Shown one piece after another: positions 1 through 8,114 of a DNA stretch of 64,000 bases. The notes under the pieces were generated by a model. That model searched no databases. It was given only the letters and a program-made list of their open reading frames with translations, and was not told where the DNA came from. The stretch covers positions 2,975,501 to 3,039,500 of the forward strand of contig PHTZ01000001.1 of the NCBI GenBank assembly GCA_002813285.1, given 5' to 3'. Positions within the stretch are counted from its first letter, which is position 1. Each line of letters opens with the position of its first letter. The stretch is from Flavobacteriaceae bacterium MAR_2009_75 (GTDB lineage: Bacteria > Bacteroidota > Bacteroidia > Flavobacteriales > Flavobacteriaceae). The position numbers and the translations under genes are program-made.

Positions 1-1007
1 TAAAAACCCATCCATACCCTATCATCGGTATCTTTATAAAGTGACCAAATTGAGTTTGACAGAATGCTATTTTCGTCATTTTTATCAAAAAGGTAATGGT
101 GGAGAATGACTCCGCTCTCATTTAGATGATAAAGACCGTCGTTCTCAGTACCGCAGAGAAGGCCACCATAGGGTGATTCGATTAGAGAAAATATACTATT
201 CGAAGAAATATTAAAATTTTCTACTAGGGGTTCCGTTTTAATATCGGCAAGTTTTATTTTATAGACCCCATTGTAGATAGAACCAACCCAAATTGTATTA
301 TTAGAATCAATTAACAAAGACTGTAAGGCCGGTGTTATAGTAACGGCGTCTTTTCCACTTCTGAACAGTGCCAAATCGGCTTTTTTGCTTTTTGGGTCTA
401 TTTCTAGAAGGCCACTACTGCTTGCTGCATAGAGCACCCCTTGATCGGTAATTTTAATATCGTTTATCGCAAGAAAGGAATCTTGTCCTGAATCGGTAAA
501 GGGTATTTTTTCAATTCTTAAATCATTTAAATCTATCAAGAAAACCCCCTGTTGATTAGTACCTATGTAGAGGTTTCCATTTTTATCCCCTTGTAGGCTA
601 GTGATGCCCACATTGCCCAGATTTTGATTGGTTTTTGAAATTAAGGGAATGTGGCGAAACTCATCTCTTTCTCCATCATAGAGCGCTAGACCTATATTTG
701 TTCCCACCCAAAGTCTATTGTTATTATCTATGTATGTGCAGTAAACAAAACTACTGTTGAGCCGCTCGTCATAAGGTACTTTTGGTCTGTAAGAGACATA
801 ATTCATACCGTCATACCGATAAATGCCAGAGCCATGGGTGCCTATCCAAATAAAACCATTATTATCTTGAGTAATGGTGTGAACACCTACTTGAGATATG
901 CCGTCTTTAATTTGGTTGAAGTCAAGTTCTTGTTTCGTTTCTTGAGATGCAAGATGCCCACCAAAGAGATTTAAAATGAATAAATAAGCTAATAATGTTT
1001 TTTTCAT
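1..1007 (-). CDS. Two-component regulator propeller sensor, N-terminal part (truncated by window edge)
   Basis: An open frame runs from an ATG at 1007-1005 to the window edge without a stop, giving about 335 residues. It begins with a signal peptide (MKKTLLAYLFILNLFGGHLA) and then carries repeated propeller blades with motifs such as ITQDNNGFIWIGTHGSGIYR, NNRLWVGTNIG, NTIWVGSIYNGVY and DRVWMGF. These are typical of the Reg_prop (two-component regulator propeller) family. In Bacteroidota such periplasmic propellers usually form the sensor half of hybrid two-component systems or of LuxR/AraC-linked one-protein regulators that switch polysaccharide-use genes. The output domain lies outside the window, so histidine kinase or other output cannot be told. 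It diverges from the isomerase at 1245, which may be a target. Confidence 0.85.
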   Translation of the reverse strand, partial: MKKTLLAYLFILNLFGGHLASQETKQELDFNQIKDGISQVGVHTITQDNNGFIWIGTHGSGIYRYDGMNYVSYRPKVPYDERLNSSFVYCTYIDNNNRLWVGTNIGLALYDGERDEFRHIPLISKTNQNLGNVGITSLQGDKNGNLYIGTNQQGVFLIDLNDLRIEKIPFTDSGQDSFLAINDIKITDQGVLYAASSSGLLEIDPKSKKADLALFRSGKDAVTITPALQSLLIDSNNTIWVGSIYNGVYKIKLADIKTEPLVENFNISSNSIFSLIESPYGGLLCGTENDGLYHLNESGVILHHYLFDKNDENSILSNSIWSLYKDTDDRVWMGF

Positions 1008-1244
1008 AAAAACGAGGGCCTTCTGTGTTCTTGTTTTGTAGATGAGTTTGAATGCGTATCTAAATTTACTAGCACGAAAGAAAGTTAAGTTAATAAAAAC
1101 ATATCTTACTGATACAATTTTGACAATATAAACAGCGCAATCTCAATTAAAGTGAAATTTGCTTTTCTTTCTAGGTTTTACAAAATAATCATGAGCAGTG
1201 ATTGTACCTGAACCAGAGTTTTTGATTTTATGTAATTTAAGCGT

Positions 1245-2138
1245 ATGAATCGAAGAAAATTTATGGAGCGTTCGGGCATTCTTGGGGCGGCGGTACTCTT
1301 GCCATTATCCAGTTATACCATGTCGAACAATCCGAAATTTAAAATGGGCTATCAGCTTTTTTCCATTCGTGATGAAATGACCAAAAATCCGATAGAAACT
1401 TTAAAATCCCTAAAGAAAATGGGCTACGAAGATTTTGAAATTTATGGTTTTGACGCAGAAAAAAGCATGTACTACGGACTCGAATCCGCAGAATTTAAAC
1501 AAATACTTGATGATTTAGGCCTATCGGTAACAAGCGGTCACTATGGTTTTTCACCTTACTTGAACGAAAGTGATGCTAAGCTTAAAAGTTATGTAGAGAA
1601 ATGTATTACCGGCGCTAAAATATTGGATAGTAATTATATCACTTGGCCATGGATTGCCCCAGAGCAAAGAACAATAGACAACTTTAAGTTGATGTCACGC
1701 AAACTTAACCTAATAGGAGAACAAGTAAATAAGGCTGGCCTCGGTTTTGCCTATCATAACCATGGTTTTGAGTTTGAAGACCATGATGGGGAAAACGGTT
1801 TTGATATTATTGTCAATGAAACCGACCCTGAATTGGTCAAACTTCAGATAGATATGTATTGGGTCATGCATTCTTCGAAATACCCACCTAAAGAATTAAT
1901 TGACGCACAACCTGGGCGGTATGTCATGTGGCATATTAAAGATATGCACAAGGTCACCCGTGATTATACCGAATTGGGAAACGGTTCTATTGATTATTTA
2001 AAGGTTCTGCCCGATGCCATAAAATCGGGTCTTGAATATTATTATATCGAACAAGGCGGTAATTTTGCACAGAATTCAATGAAGAGCGCTTCTACAAGTG
2101 CAAAGTACTTTAAAAAACATCTGCAAAAATTCTTGTAA
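1245..2138 (+). CDS. Secreted sugar phosphate isomerase/epimerase-like TIM barrel protein
   Basis: A 297-residue protein of the AP-endonuclease-2-like TIM barrel family (sugar isomerases/epimerases). The N terminus NRRKFMERSGILGAAVLLPL resembles a Tat signal (twin Arg, then hydrophobic core), so the product is probably exported to the periplasm. Likely metal/substrate residues are visible in YHNHGFEF (His171, His173), QIDMYW, WHIKDMH and YIEQGG. The family covers many substrates; exported members in Bacteroidota often occur with DUF1080 proteins, one of which lies just downstream on the opposite strand (2724-3551), so a role on oxidised (3-keto) sugars is possible. The substrate is not known. 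Confidence 0.85.
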   Translation: MNRRKFMERSGILGAAVLLPLSSYTMSNNPKFKMGYQLFSIRDEMTKNPIETLKSLKKMGYEDFEIYGFDAEKSMYYGLESAEFKQILDDLGLSVTSGHYGFSPYLNESDAKLKSYVEKCITGAKILDSNYITWPWIAPEQRTIDNFKLMSRKLNLIGEQVNKAGLGFAYHNHGFEFEDHDGENGFDIIVNETDPELVKLQIDMYWVMHSSKYPPKELIDAQPGRYVMWHIKDMHKVTRDYTELGNGSIDYLKVLPDAIKSGLEYYYIEQGGNFAQNSMKSASTSAKYFKKHLQKFL

Positions 2139-2154
2139 CCAATAACACTCACGT

Positions 2155-2505
2155 ATGAAGAAGCATCGAATTTTTACAATGACTTTCGCAAGTGTGTATC
2201 CCCACTACATCACCAAGGCCGAAAATAAAGGGCGTACGAAAGAAGAGGTTCATGATATTATTTTTTGGTTAACGGGTTACGATGAAAATTCACTGAGTGA
2301 AATTTTGGAAAATAACACTGATTTTGAAACTTTTTTCGAAAAGGCTCCTCGATTGAACCCTAACGTTTCTAAAATTACTGGTGTTGTATGTGGGCACCGG
2401 GTCGAAGAGATTGAAGACAGGCTTATGCAAAAAATCAGGTATTTAGATAAATTGATAGATGAATTGGCCAAGGGCAAGACCATGGAAAAAATTTTAAGAG
2501 CATAA
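2155..2505 (+). CDS. DUF2200 family protein
   Basis: A 116-residue cytoplasmic protein that matches my memory of the DUF2200 family across its whole length: start [38 protein letters not shown], a middle region [10 protein letters not shown] and a C-terminal helix [15 protein letters not shown]. Family function is unknown; members are small and widespread in Bacteroidota and Firmicutes. It starts 16 bases after the isomerase stop and could be co-transcribed with it, although no functional link is obvious. Confidence 0.8.
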   Translation: MKKHRIFTMTFASVYPHYITKAENKGRTKEEVHDIIFWLTGYDENSLSEILENNTDFETFFEKAPRLNPNVSKITGVVCGHRVEEIEDRLMQKIRYLDKLIDELAKGKTMEKILRA

Positions 2506-2544
2506 CAACTGTAACATAGTTTATTATTTGGCGACTCATAATGT

Positions 2545-2727
2545 ATGAGAAACCCAATAATTTTCAACTCCTTAATTTGGGCGGCACTAATGCTGGTTGC
2601 CGCTTACCTTTTTAAAGATAGTTCTAATAATAGATTGTTTTTACTGTTTCTAATACTTGGGGCGTACACCTCTAATAGCATGATAAAAGCATATATCGGG
2701 GCCTCAAAAAAGAGTACATGTAGCTAA
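2545..2727 (+). CDS. Small two-helix membrane protein
   Basis: A 60-residue ORF with two hydrophobic stretches (IIFNSLIWAALMLVAAYLF and RLFLLFLILGAYTSNSMI) separated by a short polar loop, consistent with a tiny inner-membrane protein. It follows the DUF2200 gene in the same direction at 39 bases and its stop overlaps the stop of the convergent DUF1080 gene by 4 bases. I do not recognise a family. Composition is like a real membrane protein, but the short length leaves some doubt. Confidence 0.55.
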   Translation: MRNPIIFNSLIWAALMLVAAYLFKDSSNNRLFLLFLILGAYTSNSMIKAYIGASKKSTCS

Positions 2728-3551
2728 TACTCTAGCAGCTCGATTTTTCTAAAATCAATAGGGTGACTATTCGATTGCAAAGAAATGTACCCTTTAGTGA
2801 CTGAAGTATCACCACCTTTTAAAAAGGCTTGGGCGTACTCATTCTCTGCGTTGTAAATGGGGTTTGAATAACTCAAAATTTCTTCCCCATTTACGAAATG
2901 CTTCATTTCTCCATCTTTAACATCTATTTCAATAGTAACCCATTGGTCTCCATGAAAAGTTTTGCTGACTTTGGCGGGGTTACAGAATTCAGTACTTCTC
3001 ACATCATTAATCTCAACTTGCATTCCGATGCCGCAAATTGCCCCAAGAGGTCTATCTTCAGTGCCGTTGCCGCCATGTAGGTTATATTCTAGGCAGATGG
3101 GAAATTGTTGGTCTAACTTTACCGATTCGGGTGACTGTGTGTGAATTTGAACTCCGCTGTCACGGTAACCCCATTCAGGAGCTCCGGATGCTGTTTCTCC
3201 TACAAAACGATATTCCACTTTTAGTCTGTAGTTTTTTAGTTCCTTGTCAAAGAAAAGCGCTCCGAATCTGTTATTGAATTCGGGTCCGTAACCGTCATAT
3301 CTTATTTTTAGAATACTATCTTCTACCCTGAAGGTATTACCGAAATTTTCTCCTAAGGTATAGCTGTTAATTTTCATCGTCCACCCATTAAGGTTATGAC
3401 CATTGAAAATGGGGATCCAATTTTCTTTATCTATTTTGTCTATAGATGGGGTGGAGCTATCTAGCTTCTTTTCTTTTTTCTCTCCACAAGATGTAAATGT
3501 GGTTAGTAAAAATGTAATTGATAAGGTGATAATATATCTTGAAATAGCCAT
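2724..3551 (-). CDS. DUF1080 (3-keto-disaccharide hydrolase-like) lipoprotein
   Basis: A 275-residue protein with a lipoprotein signal (hydrophobic segment ending LLTTFTSC, Cys at about 22), then a single DUF1080 domain: WIPIFNGHNLNGWTMKI at the start, a concanavalin-like middle with RYDGYGPEFNNRFGALFFD, and a terminal GYISLQSNSHPIDFRKIEL. DUF1080 is the family now named 3-keto-disaccharide hydrolase; members act on oxidised glycosides in the periplasm. The protein is probably anchored in the outer or inner membrane facing the periplasm. It converges on the isomerase/DUF2200 group. A matching sugar 3-dehydrogenase is not in the window. Confidence 0.85.
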   Translation of the reverse strand: MAISRYIITLSITFLLTTFTSCGEKKEKKLDSSTPSIDKIDKENWIPIFNGHNLNGWTMKINSYTLGENFGNTFRVEDSILKIRYDGYGPEFNNRFGALFFDKELKNYRLKVEYRFVGETASGAPEWGYRDSGVQIHTQSPESVKLDQQFPICLEYNLHGGNGTEDRPLGAICGIGMQVEINDVRSTEFCNPAKVSKTFHGDQWVTIEIDVKDGEMKHFVNGEEILSYSNPIYNAENEYAQAFLKGGDTSVTKGYISLQSNSHPIDFRKIELLEY

Positions 3552-3640
3552 ATGTTGAAGTTGAGTTGTCGGTCTTAAAAATAGGCAATATTCTTCATGA
3601 TGAGAGATTGGAAGGTCAGTTTGGTGAAATCAACTGTATT

Positions 3641-3800
3641 TAAACTAAAAAGAGCCTTGTCTTTCGACAAAGCTCTTTTACGAGAACACTATATGAAAAT
3701 GAAAAAATTTACTTCTGAATTATTACATGTCAAACATACGGGGGAAGCTTTCGAAACACAATTAAATGATGTGAGTGCCTGCATTTCTGTTGTGGAATAA
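3641..3800 (+). repeat. Duplicated hairpin plus micro-ORF element, copy A
   Basis: The first about 74 bases (3641-3714) are almost identical to 6544-6617 (two or three differences), and the next about 90 bases align more loosely with a 3-base gap. The element starts with a terminator-like hairpin, AAAAGAGC (3648-3655) paired with GCTCTTTT (3672-3679) and an inner stem TTGTC/GACAA. An ATG follows 13 bases after the hairpin. The two copies lie in the same orientation on either side of the molybdenum hydroxylase pair. Confidence 0.85.
3693..3800 (+). CDS. Micro-ORF in repeat copy A (35 residues)
   Basis: ATG at 3693 opens a 35-residue frame starting MKMKKFTSELLHVKHTGEAF and ending in ...NDVSACISVVE. 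A longer reading from 3597 would translate through the hairpin, so the short start is preferred. The second copy at 6596 has the same first seven residues, then a stop, but the frame beyond the stop still reads LLHDKLTG...TQ.NDV...VV, echoing this peptide. That shared pattern argues the sequence was once, or still is, translated. No known precursor-peptide or leader family is recognised, and there is no double-Gly cleavage motif. Confidence 0.35.
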   Translation: MKMKKFTSELLHVKHTGEAFETQLNDVSACISVVE

Positions 3801-3877
3801 GGCAAATCTGTTATTTAAGAAAGGAAAAAGCTTTTTTTCGTAGATTCATAGAATCTTCACCAACGGAAAAATTTTCT

Positions 3878-4345
3878 ATGAAAAACAATCTTAAACTTCA
3901 TATAAATGGCAGAGATCATGAAATTAACATAGATCCCAGTACACCTTTGCTATATGTGCTAAGAAACGAATTGAAACTGAACGGACCTAAATTCGGATGT
4001 GGACTACAACAGTGTGGCGCATGTATGGTTCTCATAGACGGCGAAGCACGCCCTTCATGTCGAATGCCGGTCGGTACCGTGCTCAAATCGAAAATTACAA
4101 CTTTAAAAGGTTTAATAGGAAATGATGGAGCGTTGCACCCAGTGCAGAAAGCTTTTGTGAAAGAACAAGCCGCCCAATGCGGGTATTGTTTGAACGGAAT
4201 GGTGATTTCTTCAGTAGCCTTGCTTGAGAAAAATAAAAACCCTTCCGATACTGAAATTCGTCAAGAATTGGCCATTAATATTTGCCGATGCGGTGTTCAT
4301 TCACGGGTAATCAAAGCAGTGAAAACTGCGGCCCAAGACCTATGA
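3878..4345 (+). CDS. [2Fe-2S] subunit of a xanthine-dehydrogenase-family hydroxylase (IorA-like)
   Basis: A 155-residue electron-transfer subunit. The N-terminal plant-ferredoxin domain has Cys41, Cys46, Cys49 and Cys61 (CGLQQCGAC and PSC), and the C-terminal four-helix domain has the second cluster set Cys101, Cys104, Cys136 and Cys138 (CGYCLNGM and CRCGVHSR). This is the standard layout of isoquinoline 1-oxidoreductase alpha and other small molybdenum-hydroxylase subunits. It ends 3 bases before the large subunit, with which it must form a complex. No signal is present; export probably occurs by hitch-hiking with the Tat-bearing large subunit. Confidence 0.93.
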   Translation: MKNNLKLHINGRDHEINIDPSTPLLYVLRNELKLNGPKFGCGLQQCGACMVLIDGEARPSCRMPVGTVLKSKITTLKGLIGNDGALHPVQKAFVKEQAAQCGYCLNGMVISSVALLEKNKNPSDTEIRQELAINICRCGVHSRVIKAVKTAAQDL

Positions 4346-4348
4346 AAT

Positions 4349-6535
4349 ATGGAGAATACTCGTAGGCAGTTCATTAAAAAAATAGGAAGTGTGAGTATAG
4401 CATTTGCTACAACAGGACCAGTTTTCGTAAGCGGCCAAGGTTTTTCTGTTGAAACTCTCGAAAATAGACTCAATAAAGAGGAGGTTAATTCATGGCTTGA
4501 AGTTCTCGAAAATAGGAGAGTACGAATTTTTACCGGTAAACTGGAGCTAGGCCAAGGTATTAGAACGGCGATTATGCAAATGGCGGCAGAAGAATTAGAT
4601 ACCTCACTTGATCTTATCGAAGTTCATATGGCCGAAACTGGTGTAACCCCCGATGAGGGTTTTACTGCCGCTAGTATGTCGATTGAAACCAGTGCCATGT
4701 CCGTGCGGCAGGCGGCAGCTTCGGCTCGAGAAATCATTTTAAAAATCGCAGCTAAAAAATGGGAATTACCGGTTTCCGAATTGAACCTGAAAGATGGTAG
4801 GGTAACTGGTCAGAACAAAGAAGTTTACCTCCATGAGATTCTTGAAGGAAAGCAAATTGACGGCGCTGTTGATAGTTCGGTAGCCGTGAAGGGTAAAACG
4901 GTACGTAAATATGTAGGTCAACCAATACCTCGAAAAGATATCGAAGCCATGGTGCGTGGCGAACAGATTTTTGTACAAGACTTAAGATTTCCGGGTATGT
5001 TACATGCCCGAGTGGTACACCCGCCAAGTTATACTTCCAAAATAGTATCTGTGAATGCTGCGCAGATCGAAGAACTACCGAGCCTTGTTAAAATGGTTCG
5101 AAAAGGCAGTTTTATAGGTGTGCTCGCGGAAAAGGAGTATGAGGCAATCTCACTGGCACAAAAAGTGAACTCGTTGGTAACATGGGATAGGTCTTCTGTA
5201 CTTCCAGACCAAAATGAGTTGAAATCTTATTTAAAATCACTTCCTGTTGAAGAAAAAGTGCAGGAGAACCATGGAAATGCAGAATCTGTTTTGGCCACAT
5301 CAGACCGTAAATTAGAGGCCTCTTTCTTTAAACCCTATCTGATGCATGCTGCCAACGGACCATCATGCGCGGTCGCCTTTTTCAAAAATGACAAGCTACA
5401 AATATGGTCGCATTGTCAAGGAGCATACCCGTTACGAAGAACCATAGCGAAATTGATGGAAATGCCTGAGGATTCGGTTAATGTAAAAGCAGTGCCCGGA
5501 TCGGGCTGCTTTGGTCATAATGGTGCGAACGATGTTGCCACGGAAGCAGCTTTATTGGCACGTGAATACCCCGGCAGGCATATTCGATTGCAATGGTCGC
5601 GTGACGATGAAAATCGTTGGGAGCCTTTCGGCACTGCAATGATTGCAGACCTACAAGCCTCTTTGAATGCTGATGGAAAAATCGCTGCTTGGAAATGTGA
5701 TGTGTGGTCTGATGGGCATAGCAATCGCCCCAACGAGAACCCTAATACACTCTTGCCTTCATTTTTTTTGGAAAAGGATTATGGCCACCCTGGTATTGGG
5801 TATCGCGGTGGAGCTTGGCGAAATGCGGCTCCGTATTATACCATACCCAACTTGAAGGTGGACTCCCATATGTTTCAGGGCCCCTTAAGAATTTCTTCCC
5901 TACGAAGTCTTGGAACATACACCAACATTTTTGCTATAGAATCTTTTATGGATGAACTAGCCGAAAAGGCCGGGAAAGATCCCTTTCAATTTCGTTTGGA
6001 ACATTCTGAAGACCCCAGGGCAATTGAGTGTATAAAGGAACTGCAGCCAAAAGTTGAAGGCCTTAAGTTAAAGGATAACGAAGGTTTGGGCATTGCATTT
6101 TCACGGTATAAAAATGCGACCTCATACTGTGCAATGGCTGCAAAGGTATATGTGAATAGAGCCAATGGAAAAGTAAGGGTTGAAAAACTATGGGCCGTTG
6201 TAGAAGCTGGAGAAACCATTAACCCTGATGGACTAAAAAATCAAGTCGAGGGAGGCATGATACAATCGGCAAGTTGGGCCCTTTTAGAAGAAGTGAAATT
6301 TGATAACACACATATTACAAGTCTTGATTGGGCTACCTACCCTATATTAAGATTTCCTGATACTCCCGAAGTTGAGGTCGAGATTATCGATAGAGTTGAA
6401 GAACCGGCTGTGGGTGCAGGGGAGGCTTCTATGGCGCCAACAACTGCTGCTATAGCTAATGCAGTCTATAACGCGTGTGGGGTTCGTATTCGAAGCTTGC
6501 CTATAACTAAAGAACTTCTGAAGTCTAAGCGTTGA
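4349..6535 (+). CDS. Molybdopterin-binding large subunit of a xanthine-dehydrogenase-family hydroxylase (IorB-like)
   Basis: A 728-residue large subunit with an N-terminal Tat signal (TRRQFIKKIGSVSIAFATTG) and the duplicated aldehyde-oxidase/xanthine-dehydrogenase molybdopterin domains. Visible signatures are GKLELGQGIRTAIMQMAAEE, VKAVPGSGCFGHNGANDVA and VGAGEASMAPTTAAIANA, in which Glu692 of GAGE is the expected catalytic base. With the 155-residue FeS subunit it forms a two-subunit periplasmic hydroxylase of the IorAB type, lacking any FAD subunit and any cytochrome c domain. The substrate cannot be inferred from sequence; N-heterocycles and aldehydes are typical. No dedicated maturation factor is adjacent. 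Transcription probably ends at the hairpin at 6551. Confidence 0.92.
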   Translation: MENTRRQFIKKIGSVSIAFATTGPVFVSGQGFSVETLENRLNKEEVNSWLEVLENRRVRIFTGKLELGQGIRTAIMQMAAEELDTSLDLIEVHMAETGVTPDEGFTAASMSIETSAMSVRQAAASAREIILKIAAKKWELPVSELNLKDGRVTGQNKEVYLHEILEGKQIDGAVDSSVAVKGKTVRKYVGQPIPRKDIEAMVRGEQIFVQDLRFPGMLHARVVHPPSYTSKIVSVNAAQIEELPSLVKMVRKGSFIGVLAEKEYEAISLAQKVNSLVTWDRSSVLPDQNELKSYLKSLPVEEKVQENHGNAESVLATSDRKLEASFFKPYLMHAANGPSCAVAFFKNDKLQIWSHCQGAYPLRRTIAKLMEMPEDSVNVKAVPGSGCFGHNGANDVATEAALLAREYPGRHIRLQWSRDDENRWEPFGTAMIADLQASLNADGKIAAWKCDVWSDGHSNRPNENPNTLLPSFFLEKDYGHPGIGYRGGAWRNAAPYYTIPNLKVDSHMFQGPLRISSLRSLGTYTNIFAIESFMDELAEKAGKDPFQFRLEHSEDPRAIECIKELQPKVEGLKLKDNEGLGIAFSRYKNATSYCAMAAKVYVNRANGKVRVEKLWAVVEAGETINPDGLKNQVEGGMIQSASWALLEEVKFDNTHITSLDWATYPILRFPDTPEVEVEIIDRVEEPAVGAGEASMAPTTAAIANAVYNACGVRIRSLPITKELLKSKR

Positions 6536-6543
6536 AAATACCG

Positions 6544-6729
6544 TAAACTAAAAAGAGCCCTGTCTTTAGACAAAGCTCTTTTACGAGAACACTATATGAA
6601 AATGAAAAAATTTACTTTTGATTAATTATTACATGACAAACTTACTGGGGTGACCCAAAAGACACAACAAAATGATGTGAAGACATCAATTTATGTGGTG
6701 AAGTATTTCTTTTTAGTTATTCAAGACTA
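6544..6729 (+). repeat. Duplicated hairpin plus micro-ORF element, copy B (interrupted reading frame)
   Basis: Positions 6544-6617 repeat 3641-3714 nearly base for base, including the hairpin and the ATG context. The micro-ORF from 6596 reads MKMKKFTFD and then TAA, caused by a three-base difference from copy A. The frame continues in register after the stop and keeps several residues of copy A (LLH, TG, TQ, NDV, VV) before a final stop near 6729. Copy B therefore looks like a decayed or differently used version of the micro-ORF. Confidence 0.8.
6551..6582 (+). terminator. Intrinsic terminator after the molybdenum hydroxylase genes
   Basis: AAAAGAGC (6551-6558) pairs with GCTCTTTT (6575-6582), with an inner TGTC/GACA stem and a short loop; the descending arm ends in a T run. 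It lies 15 bases after the iorB-like stop codon, which fits a transcription terminator. The same hairpin occurs in copy A, where no plus-strand gene precedes it. Confidence 0.65.
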
Positions 6730-6876
6730 ATCATGTTCAAATTTATTTATGAATTCTACAGATTAATATTGAGGTATAGCGATAACCGATGTTTTAATTC
6801 AACTTTCTTATTGTTTAAATCTGATTGATTAAAATTTTAAAATCGGTAAGAATGTGTTTCTATTAATTTTAAATAG

Positions 6877-8058
6877 TCATTGGCTGAATGCTTGTAAACC
6901 GGTAATATCGGATCCGGTAATCAATAAATGAATGTCATGGGTGCCTTCATAGGTGATTACACTTTCGAGATTCATCATATGGCGCATAATACTGTACTCC
7001 CCCGTAATACCCATAGCACCCATTATTTGACGAGCTTCGCGGGCAATTTTTAGTGCCATATCAACATTGTTCCGTTTGGCCATCGATATTTGGGCAGATG
7101 TTGCTTTGCCTTCATTTTTTAATTGCCCTAGGCGAAAAGCAAGCAATTGGGCCTTTGTTATTTCAGTGACCATTTCAGCTAATTTTTTTTGCTGTAGCTG
7201 AAAAGCGGCTATTGGTTTTCCGAATTGCACCCGTTCTTTGGCATAACGCAAAGCGGTGTCGTAGCAGTCCATTGCTGCACCGATGGCTCCCCAAGAAATT
7301 CCGTAGCGAGCAGAATCTAGGCATCCTAAAGGAGCTCCCAAACCTGATTTGTTCGGAAGTAGGTTCTTTTTCGGAACCTTTACATTATCGAATATAAGCT
7401 CACCAGTTGCCGAGGCTCGTAAAGACCATTTGTTATGAGTTTCCGGTGTAGAAAAACCTTCCATGCCCCGTTCGACGATTAGGCCATGAATTCTACCCTC
7501 TTCATTCTTAGCCCAGACGATGGCTATATCGGCAAATGGGGCATTGGAAATCCAGAGCTTGGCTCCATTTAATAAAAAGTGGTCTCCTTGGTCTTTAAAT
7601 TTGGTTTCCATTCCTCCGGGGTTCGAGCCGTGATTCGGTTCCGTTAATCCGAAGCATCCTATCATATCACCTGAGGCCAACTGGGGCAGGTACTTTTTCT
7701 TCTGTTCTTCGTTTCCGTATGCATAAATGGGGTACATAACCAATGAAGATTGTACCGAGGCCGTAGAGCGTATGCCGCTATCGCCTCGTTCTATCTCTTG
7801 CATAATAAGTCCGTAGCTGATTTGATCTAGACCTGCTCCGCCATATTCTTCGGGAATATACGGTCCGAATGCACCAATATCCGATAATCCTTGTATGATT
7901 TGTCTCGGAAACTCTGCCTTTTGGGCGTATTCTTCTATTATGGGTGATACATCACGTTTCACCCATTGGCGGGCTGCATCACGTACCAATTTATGTTCGT
8001 CAGAAAGAAGGTCGTCAATATTATAGTAATCGGGAGCTTCAAAAAGGTCAGGTTTCAT
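6877..8058 (-). CDS. gcdH: Glutaryl-CoA dehydrogenase-like acyl-CoA dehydrogenase
   Basis: A 393-residue flavoenzyme of the acyl-CoA dehydrogenase family. Domain order is normal: helical N-terminal domain with IPEEYGGAGLDQISYGLI, beta domain with GCFGLTEPNHGSNPGGMET and WISNAPFADIAIVWAK, and helical C-terminal domain with RVQFGKPIAAFQLQQKKLA. The ending NLESVITYEGTHDIH contains the catalytic Glu371 in the TYEGTHDIH context characteristic of glutaryl-CoA dehydrogenase. It would oxidise and decarboxylate glutaryl-CoA to crotonyl-CoA in lysine/tryptophan breakdown, in the cytoplasm. Its start lies 56 bases from the trmN6 stop on the same strand, so the two may form one unit. Confidence 0.88.
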   Translation of the reverse strand: MKPDLFEAPDYYNIDDLLSDEHKLVRDAARQWVKRDVSPIIEEYAQKAEFPRQIIQGLSDIGAFGPYIPEEYGGAGLDQISYGLIMQEIERGDSGIRSTASVQSSLVMYPIYAYGNEEQKKKYLPQLASGDMIGCFGLTEPNHGSNPGGMETKFKDQGDHFLLNGAKLWISNAPFADIAIVWAKNEEGRIHGLIVERGMEGFSTPETHNKWSLRASATGELIFDNVKVPKKNLLPNKSGLGAPLGCLDSARYGISWGAIGAAMDCYDTALRYAKERVQFGKPIAAFQLQQKKLAEMVTEITKAQLLAFRLGQLKNEGKATSAQISMAKRNNVDMALKIAREARQIMGAMGITGEYSIMRHMMNLESVITYEGTHDIHLLITGSDITGLQAFSQ

Positions 8059-8114
8059 ACGATATGCTTTTTATCAAATGTAATAATGAATTACAACATT
8101 TCGAACCCTGAATG

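Larger units (their letters stand above)
3552..3877. other. Intergenic region holding repeat copy A and the region upstream of the molybdenum hydroxylase
   Basis: This 326-base gap contains the first copy of a duplicated hairpin/micro-ORF element (3641-3800, described separately). The last 77 bases before the iorA-like start contain a poly-A/poly-T stretch but no clear TAnnTTTG promoter that I can see. The first 45 bases are the upstream region of the divergent DUF1080 gene. Confidence 0.6.
6536..6876. other. Intergenic region with repeat copy B and AT-rich tail
   Basis: This 341-base gap between the hydroxylase large subunit and the convergent glutaryl-CoA dehydrogenase contains the second copy of the hairpin/micro-ORF element (6544-6729). 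The remaining about 150 bases are AT-rich and show no further ORF, hairpin or promoter that I can support. Confidence 0.6.

Noticed and set aside
3597-3692. Long N-terminal extension of the copy A micro-ORF
   Set aside because: It would translate through the hairpin and is not shared with copy B upstream of 6544.
3641-6729. Repeats around the hydroxylase genes as ends of a transposon
   Set aside because: The copies are direct, not inverted, there is no transposase or integrase between them, and no target-site duplication is evident.
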